A stretch of DNA of 64,000 nt from Azospirillum sp. RU38E (GTDB lineage: Bacteria > Pseudomonadota > Alphaproteobacteria > Azospirillales > Azospirillaceae), in assembly GCF_900188385.1 (NCBI RefSeq), contig NZ_FZOI01000013.1, positions 105,343-169,342 of the forward strand. Direction: 5' to 3'. Of this stretch, positions 53,212 to 61,949 are shown piece after piece. Within the stretch, counting starts at the first letter, position 1. Every line of letters starts with the position of its first letter. Position numbers and translations under genes: made by a program. The notes beneath the pieces were generated by a model, which had not been told where the DNA came from, searched no databases, and saw only the letters and a program-made list of their open reading frames with translations.

Positions 53212-54723
53212 ATGGGGGAAAGTCTGCCGGGGGAGATTCTGATCGTTGGCGGCGGCACGGCCGGCTGGATGGCGGCAGCGGCCTTGGCCCGTACCTTGAA
53301 CCGGCAGGCGCGGATTACCTTGATAGAAAGCGGCAGCATCGGCACTGTCGGCGTCGGTGAAGCGACGATTCCTGCCATTCGCCATTTCAACCGTCTGCTG
53401 GGGTTTAATGAGGGTGACTTCCTGGCCTTCACACAAGGAACATATAAGCTGGGGATTGAGTTCCGGAACTGGCGGCGGGAGGGCCACAGCTATTTCCATC
53501 CCTTCGGTGTGTATGGCAGCAGTTTGGACGCGAGCTATACCCATCAATATTGGCTACGCCTGCGTCAATTGGGCGAGGGCGGCGAACTGGCGGATTATTC
53601 CCTCTGCAGCGTGATGGCGGCGCTGGGCCGCTACACGGCACCGGCGTCAGCGAACTCCCAGCGCGACCGTGACATCCTCCCCAGTATCGGTTCTGCCTAT
53701 CATTTTGATGCTGCTCTCTATGCCCAATATCTGAGGCTTTATGCCGAACGTCTGGGCGTGGTGCGGCTGGATCGGAACATTGTTGATGTGGTGTTGCGGG
53801 GGGAGGATGGTTTCATTGAAGCTGTCGTCGCGGAGGGGGGGGAGCGGCTGAAGGCCGATTTCTTCATCGATTGCACCGGTTTTGCCGGGCTGCTGATCGA
53901 AAAGGCGCTGAAGGCGGGCTATGAGGAATGGACCCACTGGTTGCCCTGTGACCGAGCCTGGGCCGTGCCATCGGCCAGTGACGGCCGCATCGTCCCTTAC
54001 ACCCGTTCCACCGCGCGCGACGCCGGCTGGCAATGGCGCATCCCGCTGCGCCATCGTGTGGGCAATGGTTATGTCTTCAGCAGCAATCATCTGGGGGAAG
54101 AGGCGGCCTGCCAAACCTTGCTGTCCAGCCTGGACAGTGCCGCCCTGGCCGAACCGAAGCTGCTGCGCTTCACCACCGGCCGGCGGCGGCAAGCCTGGGT
54201 GAAGAATTGCGTGTCACTGGGATTATCGTCGGGCTTTCTGGAGCCGCTGGAATCCACCTCCATCCACCTGATCCAGACCGGCATCACCCGGTTGCTCGAT
54301 CTTTTCCCCGGCAAGCGGATCGAACCGGCGGAGGTGGCCGAATATAATGCGCTGACCCAGGCTGAATATGAGGCGGTGCGCGATTTTCTGATTCTGCACT
54401 ATCATGTCACGGAGCGTACCGGCTCCCCGCTCTGGAACGATTGCCGGACCATGGCGATCCCCGACAGTCTGCGACAGCGTATTGACCTGTTCCGGCAGCG
54501 GGGGCGAGTTTCCACCCGGGGACGGGCGCTGTTCAGTGATACGAGCTGGCTTTCCGTGCTGCTGGGCCAGGGGATCATGCCGGAGACCTATGATCCCCTG
54601 GTCGATGTGCACGCGCTGGATGCCATCCGGGAACGGATGGGCACCATGCGCCGCCGCATCCGTCAGGCGGCGGAAGCCATGCCAACACATGAAGCCTATC
54701 TGGCCGGTGCGCGCGCGGCCTGA
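53212..54723 (+). CDS. Tryptophan-halogenase-family flavoprotein
   Basis: FAD-dependent halogenase-type protein of 503 residues; ATG at 53212 behind GGGGGAGAGGG. The FAD motif is [17 protein letters not shown] (G13-G-G-x-x-G). The lysine that carries hypochlorous acid in tryptophan 7-halogenase is at the same number, K79 (GTYKLGIEF). The diagnostic WxWxIP motif is W-Q-W-R-I-P, and the catalytic glutamate lies in [15 protein letters not shown]. All key residues are thus kept. Genes of this family beside TonB receptors and glycosidases are common in Caulobacter- and Xanthomonas-type carbohydrate loci, where the substrate is unproven. A flavin reductase is not nearby. Confidence 0.9.
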   Translation: MGESLPGEILIVGGGTAGWMAAAALARTLNRQARITLIESGSIGTVGVGEATIPAIRHFNRLLGFNEGDFLAFTQGTYKLGIEFRNWRREGHSYFHPFGVYGSSLDASYTHQYWLRLRQLGEGGELADYSLCSVMAALGRYTAPASANSQRDRDILPSIGSAYHFDAALYAQYLRLYAERLGVVRLDRNIVDVVLRGEDGFIEAVVAEGGERLKADFFIDCTGFAGLLIEKALKAGYEEWTHWLPCDRAWAVPSASDGRIVPYTRSTARDAGWQWRIPLRHRVGNGYVFSSNHLGEEAACQTLLSSLDSAALAEPKLLRFTTGRRRQAWVKNCVSLGLSSGFLEPLESTSIHLIQTGITRLLDLFPGKRIEPAEVAEYNALTQAEYEAVRDFLILHYHVTERTGSPLWNDCRTMAIPDSLRQRIDLFRQRGRVSTRGRALFSDTSWLSVLLGQGIMPETYDPLVDVHALDAIRERMGTMRRRIRQAAEAMPTHEAYLAGARAA

Positions 54724-54744
54724 GCCGCTAAACAATAAAAGAAA

Positions 54745-54773
54745 ACCCCCGGCATCTGGGTGATGCCGGGGGT
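54745..54773. terminator. Bidirectional terminator between halogenase and secDF
   Basis: ACCCCCGGCATC (54745-54756) pairs with GATGCCGGGGGT (54762-54773); a TTTTC tract follows on the minus strand. Confidence 0.83.
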
Positions 54774-54790
54774 GATCAAGGGCCGCGATT

Positions 54791-57331
54791 TTACGCTTTG
54801 CCGGGTTCGGCCGGCGTCTCCACGGCGGGCCCATCGCCCTCCGTCATCGTCCGGCGCAGCCGATGCTCGCCCAGATAGAGCAGGATCGGGGCGGCGATGA
54901 AGATGGAAGAGGAGGTTGCCAGCAGCACGCCGAACAGCAGCGCCCAGGCAAATTCCCGCAGTGCCTCCCCGCCGAACAGGGCCAGCGGCAGAATCGACAG
55001 GAACAGGGCGATGTTGGTGTTGATCGTGCGGCTCATCGTTTCATTGATGGACCGGTCGATCAGCTCCCGCAGCGGCATCTTGCGATACAGCCGCAGGTTC
55101 TCACGCACGCGGTCATAGACCACGACCTTGTCATTGATGGAGAAGCCCATGATGGCCAGCATGGCGGCAATGGCCGTCAGGTTGAACTGCATCCCCGTCA
55201 AGGCATAGAAGCCGATGGTCTTGGTCACGTCCAGCATCATGGTCACCACGGCACCGATGCCGAACTGCCATTCGAAGCGGATGGTGATGTAGAACAGCAT
55301 GGCCAGGGCGGCCAGCCCCAGGGCCAGCATCCCGTCATGGAACAGCTCACCGGAGACAGAGGCGCCCACGGCTTCGACGCGGCGCACTTCGGTGCCCGGC
55401 ACATGCTGATTCAGCGCGTCCGTCACCGCCTTGATGGCGGCCTGCTGGTTGGCCTCAGCCCCTTCCTGGCGCTCCAGCCGCAGGATGACATCACGGTCGG
55501 TGCCGAAGGATTGCAGCGCCACCGGCCCAACATTTACCCCCTCCATCACCTCCCGCAGCTTGGCGAAGTCGGCCGGCTGTTCGGTGCGGATTTCCATCAC
55601 GATACCGCCGGCAAAATCGATGCCGTAATTCAGGCCGGGCTTGAAGAACATGAAGACGGATAGGGTGGACAGCACCACCGACGTCGCCAGACCGAGATGG
55701 CGGCCCTTCATGAAGGAGATGTTCAGCCCGACCGTCTTCAGCTTGATGGGGCCAAAAACCGGGATGCTCTTGGGCCGGCTGCGCTTGTACCAGATGGCCG
55801 TCAGCAGGCGCGCCACCAGGGTGGCGGTGAACATGGAGGTGATGATGCCCAGCGAGGTGGTAACGGCGAACCCCTTCACCGCACCGGTGCCCACGATATA
55901 GAGCAGCACCATCTTGATCAGCGTGGTGAGGTTACTGTCGGTGATGGTGGCAAAGGCCTTGGTATAGCCAGCCTCCAGCGCCGACAGCGGCGTCTTGCCT
56001 TTGCGCAGTTCTTCCTTGATACGCTCATTGATCAGGATATTAGCATCCACCGACATGCCAAGCGTCAGCACGATACCGGCAATGCCGGGCAAGGTCAGTG
56101 TCGCCTGCAGCATGGCCAGGCAGGCCAGCGTCAGGAACAGGTTAAAGATCAAGGCGATATTGGCAAAAATGCCGAACATGCCATAGGTCAGCCACATATA
56201 AGCGACCACCAGCACCACACCGACGATGCAGGAGATCAGGCCGGCCTTGATGCTGTCCGCGCCCAGCTCAGGCCCGATGGAGCGTTCTTCCACCACGGTC
56301 AGCGGGGCGGGCAGGGCACCGGCGCGCAGCAGCACCGCCAGTTCGGTGGCCGACTGGGCGTTGAAATTGCCGCTGATCTGGCCACGGCCGCCGACGATCG
56401 GCTCCCGGATCACCGGGGCGGAGATCACCTTGCCATCCAGCACGATGGCGAACGGCTTGTTCACATTGTTGCGGGTGGTATCGGCGAAGCGGCGGGCGCC
56501 CACCTGATCAAAGGTGAAGGAAACCACCCACTGACCGGTCTTCGGGTCGGGGGAGGGCTGGGCGTCGGTCAAGGTGGAACCATCCACCTCCACCTTTTTG
56601 CGCACCAGCATCCGGCCCTCGCCGGCCGCACGGTCGCTGTTGGGCAGCCAGTCATAGCCTGGCGGGGCGGCGGAACCCGGCGCCAGCGACCCGTCCCCCA
56701 CCAGATGGAAGGTCATCTTGGCGGTCTGGCCCAGCAGGCGCTTGATGCGGCCGGGGTCGGTGACGCCCGGCAACTGCACCAGCACGCGGGCGGCACCCTG
56801 GCGGGCCACGATGGGCTCATTCACGCCCGTCTCATCAATACGGCGACGGACGATTTCCAGCGACTGTTCCACCGCCTTGCTGACCCGCTTGGCCAGGGCC
56901 TGCGGGCCGAAGGCGAGGCGGACGCGGCCGGTTTCCTGGGTGATGGTGAAATCACCCTGTTCGCCCGGCAGGGTGCCGATGGTCATCGGCTTCAACAGGT
57001 CGGCGGCGCGGGCGGCATCATTGGCATCAACCAGCCGCACCAGAATGCCATCGCCATCCACCGCCACGCCGCCGATCCGCAGATCGCCGGCGCGCAGCAG
57101 GCCGCGTGCCTCATCGGTGGCACCTTCCAGCCGCTCGCGCTTCACCGCCTCGGCATCGACCTCCAGCAGCAGATAGGAACCGCCCTGCAGGTCAAGGCCC
57201 AGATTGAAATGCCGCATGGGCAGCCAAGAAGGGATGTTCGCCGGCCCGATCAGGCTGGGAACGGAAAGCAGGACGCCCAGAAGGCAGATCCCCAGGATCA
57301 ATGCCATTCGGAGCTTGGAGAAATTCAACAT
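54791..57331 (-). CDS. secDF: Fused protein translocase subunit SecDF
   Basis: Inner-membrane proton-driven component that helps the Sec channel complete export. It has 846 residues in one frame: a SecD part (1 to about 530: first membrane helix LGICLLGVLLSVPSL, D1 signature FNLGLDLQGGSYLLLEVD, later LVLTLGMSVDANILINERIKEEL with the conserved functional Asp) and a SecF part (about 540-846: FMKGRHLGLATSVVLSTLSVFMFFKPGLNYGIDFAGGIVMEIR, then MGFSINDKVVVYDRVREN). Twelve membrane helices are expected. In most proteobacteria secD and secF are separate and follow yajC; here they are fused and yajC is not adjacent. Confidence 0.93.
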   Translation of the reverse strand: MLNFSKLRMALILGICLLGVLLSVPSLIGPANIPSWLPMRHFNLGLDLQGGSYLLLEVDAEAVKRERLEGATDEARGLLRAGDLRIGGVAVDGDGILVRLVDANDAARAADLLKPMTIGTLPGEQGDFTITQETGRVRLAFGPQALAKRVSKAVEQSLEIVRRRIDETGVNEPIVARQGAARVLVQLPGVTDPGRIKRLLGQTAKMTFHLVGDGSLAPGSAAPPGYDWLPNSDRAAGEGRMLVRKKVEVDGSTLTDAQPSPDPKTGQWVVSFTFDQVGARRFADTTRNNVNKPFAIVLDGKVISAPVIREPIVGGRGQISGNFNAQSATELAVLLRAGALPAPLTVVEERSIGPELGADSIKAGLISCIVGVVLVVAYMWLTYGMFGIFANIALIFNLFLTLACLAMLQATLTLPGIAGIVLTLGMSVDANILINERIKEELRKGKTPLSALEAGYTKAFATITDSNLTTLIKMVLLYIVGTGAVKGFAVTTSLGIITSMFTATLVARLLTAIWYKRSRPKSIPVFGPIKLKTVGLNISFMKGRHLGLATSVVLSTLSVFMFFKPGLNYGIDFAGGIVMEIRTEQPADFAKLREVMEGVNVGPVALQSFGTDRDVILRLERQEGAEANQQAAIKAVTDALNQHVPGTEVRRVEAVGASVSGELFHDGMLALGLAALAMLFYITIRFEWQFGIGAVVTMMLDVTKTIGFYALTGMQFNLTAIAAMLAIMGFSINDKVVVYDRVRENLRLYRKMPLRELIDRSINETMSRTINTNIALFLSILPLALFGGEALREFAWALLFGVLLATSSSIFIAAPILLYLGEHRLRRTMTEGDGPAVETPAEPGKA

Positions 57332-57435
57332 CGGCTTCTATCCCGACAAAAGGGAATTGCCGCGATACAGCAGGGGGGACCGAACCTGCGGTCCGGCCCC
57401 TGCGGTGATCGCTTTGGGGGGCGTGATCTTTGGGT

Positions 57436-57819
57436 TCAGATGCGAGCCGGTGGTGCGCGCGGCCGGCTGCCCCCGGCCAGCCGGCGGTGATGCGCCTGGC
57501 TTTTCGGCATCTGGGCGCGCCGCGCCGTTCCGCTGATGGTCAGCAGGCCCCAGCCTTGTGGGGCCAGACCGGCGGCATGGCCATCTGCCTGGGCCACGGC
57601 CTTGCCATCCAGCCGGCTCAGCGCCTGCAGGATGGTGGGCTGGGCCGGGGCGGTCAGGATGGCGGCACAGCCGGCGCGATCCCCCTGGTGGCAGACAGTG
57701 CGGGCATTCTCCGCCGGTTGGCGCGCTGCCGCGGCCCCACCCATGGCGCCCGCCAGCAGCAGCAATGCCGCCGCCAGCCAATATCGCCAATGGGAAAGGG
57801 GAACCCGCACTGCTGCCAT
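57436..57819 (-). CDS. Small exported hypothetical protein upstream of secDF
   Basis: A possible 127-residue protein. It begins with a membrane/signal segment (YWLAAALLLLAGAMGGAAA) and then a soluble part with two cysteines (TVCHQGDRAGCAAIL) and a basic C-terminus. I recognise no family. It lies 104 bases upstream of secDF on the same strand and is divergent from the MarR gene. The ribosome site (GGCAGG) touches the start codon, so the start or the gene itself is uncertain. Confidence 0.45.
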   Translation of the reverse strand: MAAVRVPLSHWRYWLAAALLLLAGAMGGAAAARQPAENARTVCHQGDRAGCAAILTAPAQPTILQALSRLDGKAVAQADGHAAGLAPQGWGLLTISGTARRAQMPKSQAHHRRLAGGSRPRAPPARI

Positions 57820-57957
57820 CCTGCCATGAAGTCAGCGCGCAGGATTACGCCCTGTATCTGCGCATGGCAAGGGAGGATGCCTGGATTCCGGCTGCCATGC
57901 CGGACGGCAGCGCCCTGCATCGGCTGCATGGGTGCCGGTGTCGGAATGACCTTGCTG

Positions 57958-57977
57958 ATAATAAGCAAGCTTATAAT
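57958..57977 (+). promoter_or_regulatory. MarR operator overlapping a TATAAT -10 box
   Basis: ATAAG-CAAG-CTTAT (57961-57974) is a perfect inverted repeat, extended to a 20-base near-palindrome. A consensus TATAAT at 57972-57977 overlaps its right arm and touches the first possible start codon. A dimeric MarR protein bound here would block its own promoter. The mRNA would be almost leaderless. Confidence 0.6.
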
Positions 57978-58454
57978 ATGGAGGCTATGACAAACCATCC
58001 CGTACCCCTCTCCCTGGGCTCCCTGTTGGGGGAGACGACGCGCCTGTTGTGGCGGCGTTTCGACCAGCACGCCCGCGCCGCCGGCTCCACCCGCGCGCAA
58101 TGGTTCGCCATGTTCAAGATTTCCCAGCGGGAAGGTCAGAAACAGGCGGAACTGGCCGAGCTGTTGGAAGTGGAGCCGATCACCCTGACCCGGACCATTG
58201 ACCGTATGGTCGAAGGTGGCTGGGTGGAGCGCCGGGCCGACCCCACCGACCGGCGCGCCCGGCTGTTGTTCCTGACCGACAAGGCACGTGATGCCGTGGC
58301 GGAAATGCGCCTCATCGCCAACGCGATCTATGACGAGGCGCTGGGCGGTTTCAGCGTGGCAGAGCGGGAGATGCTGCTGGCGCTGTTGATGCGGGTTCGT
58401 GGCAATCTTTCGAATGCGGCGCCGGACTCTCCGGCCGAGGAAGGCAAGAAATGA
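57978..58454 (+). CDS. MarR-family transcriptional regulator
   Basis: Repressor-type regulator of 158 residues (ATG at 57978; ATG at 57987 would fit an almost leaderless mRNA better). The winged helix has QKQAELAELLEVEPITLTRTIDRMVEGGWVERRADPTDRRARLLFLTDKAR, with the DxRxR wing typical of MarR. It starts an operon: its stop overlaps the EmrA-like gene by four bases (ATGA), and the EmrB-like gene follows. It most likely represses the efflux operon until a toxic phenolic or similar compound binds. Confidence 0.92.
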   Translation: MEAMTNHPVPLSLGSLLGETTRLLWRRFDQHARAAGSTRAQWFAMFKISQREGQKQAELAELLEVEPITLTRTIDRMVEGGWVERRADPTDRRARLLFLTDKARDAVAEMRLIANAIYDEALGGFSVAEREMLLALLMRVRGNLSNAAPDSPAEEGKK

Positions 58455-59524
58455 GTGATGACAGCACCAAGGCTCCCCGCACGGGGCGGGCCCGCCGCCT
58501 GGGCCTGATGCTCTCCCTGCCGCTGCTGCTTGGGGCAGGCGGGCTTTATGTCTGGGCCACCGGCGGACGCTATATCGACACCGACAATGCCTATGTGCAG
58601 CAGGACATGATTTCCGTTGCGTCGGAGGTCTCCGGCCGCATTGTCGAGGTGAAGGTGGCGGAGAACGCGCATGTGAAGCGCGGCGACCTGCTGTTCCGCA
58701 TCGATCCTGAACCTTATCGCATTGCCCTGGCCCAGGCCGATGCCAGCATCGCCGCCGCGCGCCTGCAGGTGGAACAGATGCGCGCCGCCTATTCGCAGGA
58801 AAAGGCGGCGCTGCAGGAGGCGGAGCAGACGCTGGATTACCGCCGGCGGGAGTTTGAGCGTCAGTCGAAACTGGCCACCAGCGGCTATGCCGCGCAATCC
58901 CGCCTGGATGAGGTGCGCAACGATCTGCGCACGGCCGAACAGGGCGTGGCCAAAGTTCGCCAGGGTGTGGCCGCCGCCTTGGCGGCGCTGGGCGGTGACC
59001 CGGCGATTGAAACGGACAAGCATCCCTCAGTGATGCTGGCCCTGGCGGCCCGCGACCGTGCCGCGCTGGACCTGTCCCGCACCAGCATCTCTGCACCGGC
59101 GGATGGGGTGGTCAGCCAAACCGACCGGCTGCATGTTGGTCAGTTCATGCCGCTTGGCCTAGGTGCGCTCAGTCTGGTGGAAACCGGCCGCACCTATATT
59201 GAGGCTAACTACAAGGAAACCGATCTCACCCATATGGTCCCCGGGCAGACGGCCACCGTGCGGCTTGATGCCTATCCCGACCGCACCCTGACGGCGCGGG
59301 TGGAAAGCATCGGTGCGGGGACCGGCTCCGAATTCTCCCTGATCCCGGCGCAGAACGCGACCGGCAACTGGGTGAAGGTGGTGCAGCGCGTGCCGGTGCG
59401 GCTGGTGCTGGACAAGGCGACGGATGTGCCGCTGCGCGCCGGCCTCTCGGTCAATGTCGCCGTCGATACCGGCTATAGCCGTGGCTTGCCCGGCCTTGCC
59501 ACCGCGCACGCAGCTGAAAAGTAA
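58451..59524 (+). CDS. EmrA-type membrane fusion protein
   Basis: HlyD/EmrA-family periplasmic adaptor of a tripartite drug exporter. It has 357 residues: a single N-terminal membrane helix (LGLMLSLPLLLGAGGLYVWATGG), a biotinyl-lipoyl-like half (YIDTDNAYVQQDMISVASEVSGRIVEVKVAENAHVKRGDLLFRID, landmark), a coiled-coil hairpin (about 85-160, AARLQVEQMRAAYSQEKAALQEAEQTL) and the returning lipoyl half (TSISAPADGVVSQ). The start overlaps the marR stop codon, so the two are coupled. The partner pump gene follows after a gap filled with palindromes. Confidence 0.92.
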   Translation: MSDDSTKAPRTGRARRLGLMLSLPLLLGAGGLYVWATGGRYIDTDNAYVQQDMISVASEVSGRIVEVKVAENAHVKRGDLLFRIDPEPYRIALAQADASIAAARLQVEQMRAAYSQEKAALQEAEQTLDYRRREFERQSKLATSGYAAQSRLDEVRNDLRTAEQGVAKVRQGVAAALAALGGDPAIETDKHPSVMLALAARDRAALDLSRTSISAPADGVVSQTDRLHVGQFMPLGLGALSLVETGRTYIEANYKETDLTHMVPGQTATVRLDAYPDRTLTARVESIGAGTGSEFSLIPAQNATGNWVKVVQRVPVRLVLDKATDVPLRAGLSVNVAVDTGYSRGLPGLATAHAAEK

Positions 59525-59670
59525 TACCCGGTTGTGATGCGTTCCACGCATCACAACCGGGTACGGCGGCGACCGCCGCCGCGCGGCCTGTGCCGCGTGA
59601 AGCCAAGCCAACGGATGTTGGCGCCGGCGATTGAGGGCCTTGATCAGAACCGATAGGTTCTGATCAAGGC
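59525..59670. repeat. Array of large intergenic palindromes between emrA- and emrB-like genes
   Basis: TACCCGGTTGTGATGCGT (59525-59542) and its exact complement (59546-59563) make an 18-bp stem with a 3-base loop. GGCGGC/GCCGCC (59565-59580) and CGCGGC/GCCGCG (59582-59597) follow. GCCTTGATCAGAACC (59637-59651) and its complement (59656-59670) make a 15-bp stem around GATA. No T-runs follow, and the operon continues, so these look like mobile or mRNA-stabilising palindromes rather than terminators. Confidence 0.8.
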
Positions 59671-59735
59671 AGCGGAGTATAAACCCTCAGCGGGCAGGCT
59701 TTGTTGCCTTTCCGTAATGAAATGGAGAAGCCATC

Positions 59736-61274
59736 ATGTCGGCTTCGAAACAATCGGTTGAGGTGAAGCATCGCGGGCTGATCACCCTGTCGATCATGCT
59801 CGCCACCATCATGCAGGTGCTGGACACCACCATTGCCAATGTGGCGCTGCCTTCCATGCAGGGCAGCCTGGGGGCGGCCCAGGACAGCATCACCTGGGTG
59901 CTGACCTCCTATATCGTCGCGGCTGCCATCATGACGCCGGTGACCGGCTGGCTGGCGGACCGGATGGGGTTGAAGACCCTGTTCATCCTCTCCGTCGGCG
60001 GCTTCATCCTGTTTTCCATGCTGTGCGGCATTGCCACCAGCCTGGAGGAAATGGTGGTTTTCCGCCTGTTGCAGGGCGTGTTTGGCGCGCCCCTGGTGCC
60101 GCTGTCACAGACGGTGCTGCTGAACATCAACCCCAAGGAACGTCATGGTCAGGCCATGGCCATGTGGGGGGCCGGCATCATGGTCGGCCCGATCATTGGC
60201 CCGACGCTGGGCGGCTATCTGACGGAAATGCTGAACTGGCGCTGGGTTTTCTACATTAACCTGCCCATCGGTATTGTTGCCTTCATCGGGATGCTGATTT
60301 GGCTGCCCCGTTCGAGCACCCGCCCGCGCGGGTTTGATTTCCTCGGTTTCGCCCTGCTCAGTCTCGCCGTGGGCGGCCTGCAGATGATGCTGGACCGTGG
60401 CGAACAGCTGGACTGGTTCGCTTCCACCGAAATCTGGCTGGAAACGGCCGTGGCGCTTTGCGCCCTCTGGGCCTTCATCATCCACATCCTGACGGCGGAA
60501 AAGCCCTTTATCGAACCGCGCATCCTGCGGGACCGAAATCTGGCGGTGGGGCTGGTGCTGATCTTCGTCGTGGGGGTGATCGTGCTGGCGGCGATGGCGC
60601 TGTTGCCGCCCCTGCTGCAACGGCTGATGGGCTATCCTACGATTACCACCGGTCTGGTCATCGCGCCGCGTGGGGTGGGGGTGATGGTCAGCATGATCGT
60701 GGTCGGCCGGCTGGTGCAGCGTATTGATGCACGGCTGATGATCCTGGCCGGGTTGGGACTGACGGCTTGGTCGCTGCATCTGATGACGGAATATACCATT
60801 GTCATGGGCATGGGGCCGATCATCACCAGTGGCATCATTCAGGGGCTGGGCCTGGGCCTGATCTTCGTGCCCCTCTCCACCCTGGCCTTTGCCACCCTGG
60901 CCCCGCAGGATCGCACGGATGCTGCCAGCCTGTTCAGCCTGCTGCGCAACCTGGGCAGCAGCGTCGGGGTTTCGGCGGTCACCAGCCTGCTGTCCCAATA
61001 TACCCAGATCAACCATGCCGAGCTGGGCGCCTTCATCAACCCGTTCCGCACCCAGCTTGATCCCTATATGGCCCTGCTCGGGTCAACCTCGCCCGTCAAG
61101 GGTCTGGCCATGGTGGATGCGATGGTCAACCAGCAGGCAGCGATGATCGCCTATCTCAACGATTTCAAAATGATGATGCTGGTAACGCTGGGCATCGCCC
61201 CGCTCTTGCTGCTGTTGCGGAAACCCGCCCCCCGTGCCGCCGCCGGGGATGATCATCCGGCGGTGATGGAGTAA
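59736..61274 (+). CDS. EmrB/QacA-type drug efflux transporter (DHA2, 14 helices)
   Basis: Proton-driven exporter of the major facilitator superfamily. It has 512 residues with about 14 membrane helices. Family marks are LDTTIANVALPSMQGSLGAAQDSITWVLTSYIVAAAIMTPVTGWLADRMG (motifs D1 and A, landmark) and GAGIMVGPIIGPTLGGYL (antiporter motif C). It works with the upstream EmrA-like adaptor and presumably an outer-membrane channel encoded elsewhere. Its ligand is unknown. The palindrome array before it probably tunes its expression or mRNA stability. Confidence 0.93.
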   Translation: MSASKQSVEVKHRGLITLSIMLATIMQVLDTTIANVALPSMQGSLGAAQDSITWVLTSYIVAAAIMTPVTGWLADRMGLKTLFILSVGGFILFSMLCGIATSLEEMVVFRLLQGVFGAPLVPLSQTVLLNINPKERHGQAMAMWGAGIMVGPIIGPTLGGYLTEMLNWRWVFYINLPIGIVAFIGMLIWLPRSSTRPRGFDFLGFALLSLAVGGLQMMLDRGEQLDWFASTEIWLETAVALCALWAFIIHILTAEKPFIEPRILRDRNLAVGLVLIFVVGVIVLAAMALLPPLLQRLMGYPTITTGLVIAPRGVGVMVSMIVVGRLVQRIDARLMILAGLGLTAWSLHLMTEYTIVMGMGPIITSGIIQGLGLGLIFVPLSTLAFATLAPQDRTDAASLFSLLRNLGSSVGVSAVTSLLSQYTQINHAELGAFINPFRTQLDPYMALLGSTSPVKGLAMVDAMVNQQAAMIAYLNDFKMMMLVTLGIAPLLLLLRKPAPRAAAGDDHPAVME

Positions 61275-61446
61275 TCATCCTGCTGAGGTGGGGGTTGTTT
61301 CAGCAATAACCGGCAAGGATTGCATGTCTGGCATCCCCGGCTTTGCCCGCTCATCCGCTTGCGGGCGGGGCATCGGCATCTTATTGCCAATCAGGCCCGT
61401 CGTCACCCCGACGGCGGCATAGGCAATAACCGAGGATTCCACGACC

Positions 61447-61797
61447 GTGAGCATCGTCCGTCTTCAGCCCGGCCGCCGCATGAGCGAAGCCGCCATCCAT
61501 AATGGCACCGTCTATCTGGCCGGTCAGGTCGCCGCCGACAACAGTGCCGACATCAAGGGCCAGACCGCCCAGGTGCTGGCGCAGATCGATGCGCTGCTGG
61601 CCGCCGCTGGCAGCTCCAAGTCGCGCATCCTCTCCACCACCATCTACCTGTCCAGCATCGGCAATTTCGCCGCCATGAACGAGGTGTGGGACGCCTGGGT
61701 GGACCAGTCCAACCCGCCGGCCCGCGCCACGGTGGAGGCTCGTCTGGCCGCCCCCGGCTATCTGGTGGAAATCGTCTGCGTCGCGGCCCAGGGCTGA
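61447..61797 (+). CDS. RidA/YjgF-family protein
   Basis: Member of the Rid superfamily, which hydrolyses reactive enamine/imine intermediates formed by PLP enzymes. It has 116 residues, starting with GTG at 61447. Features are MSEAAIHNGTVYLAGQVAAD, QTAQVLAQIDALLAAAGSSKSRILSTTIYLSSIGNFAAMNEVWDAWV and the late PPARATVEARLAAPGYLVEI, where the Arg in PPARATVE is the usual catalytic/binding arginine. It lies 153 bases before the fumarase gene in the same direction. Archetypal RidA has 128 residues; the shorter length suggests another Rid subfamily. Confidence 0.88.
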   Translation: MSIVRLQPGRRMSEAAIHNGTVYLAGQVAADNSADIKGQTAQVLAQIDALLAAAGSSKSRILSTTIYLSSIGNFAAMNEVWDAWVDQSNPPARATVEARLAAPGYLVEIVCVAAQG

Positions 61798-61949
61798 CCC
61801 GGCTGCGTGAGGGGGTGAGTCATCACCCCCCACTTTCGGCCCCGCCCCTCTCGCCGCACTGGCGGTGGCGGGGCCGACGCGCTATGTGATGCGCCATATC
61901 ATGGCGGCCCGGCCCGCCACCCCCAAAAGCCCCGGATTGGTGAGCAACC

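Noticed and set aside
55697..57490. 597-codon plus-strand frame opposite secDF
   Set aside because: Shadow; the minus-strand SecDF motifs are unmistakable.
57558..57977. N-terminal extension of the MarR frame
   Set aside because: The operator and TATAAT box lie just before 57978 and the extension does not look like a MarR domain.
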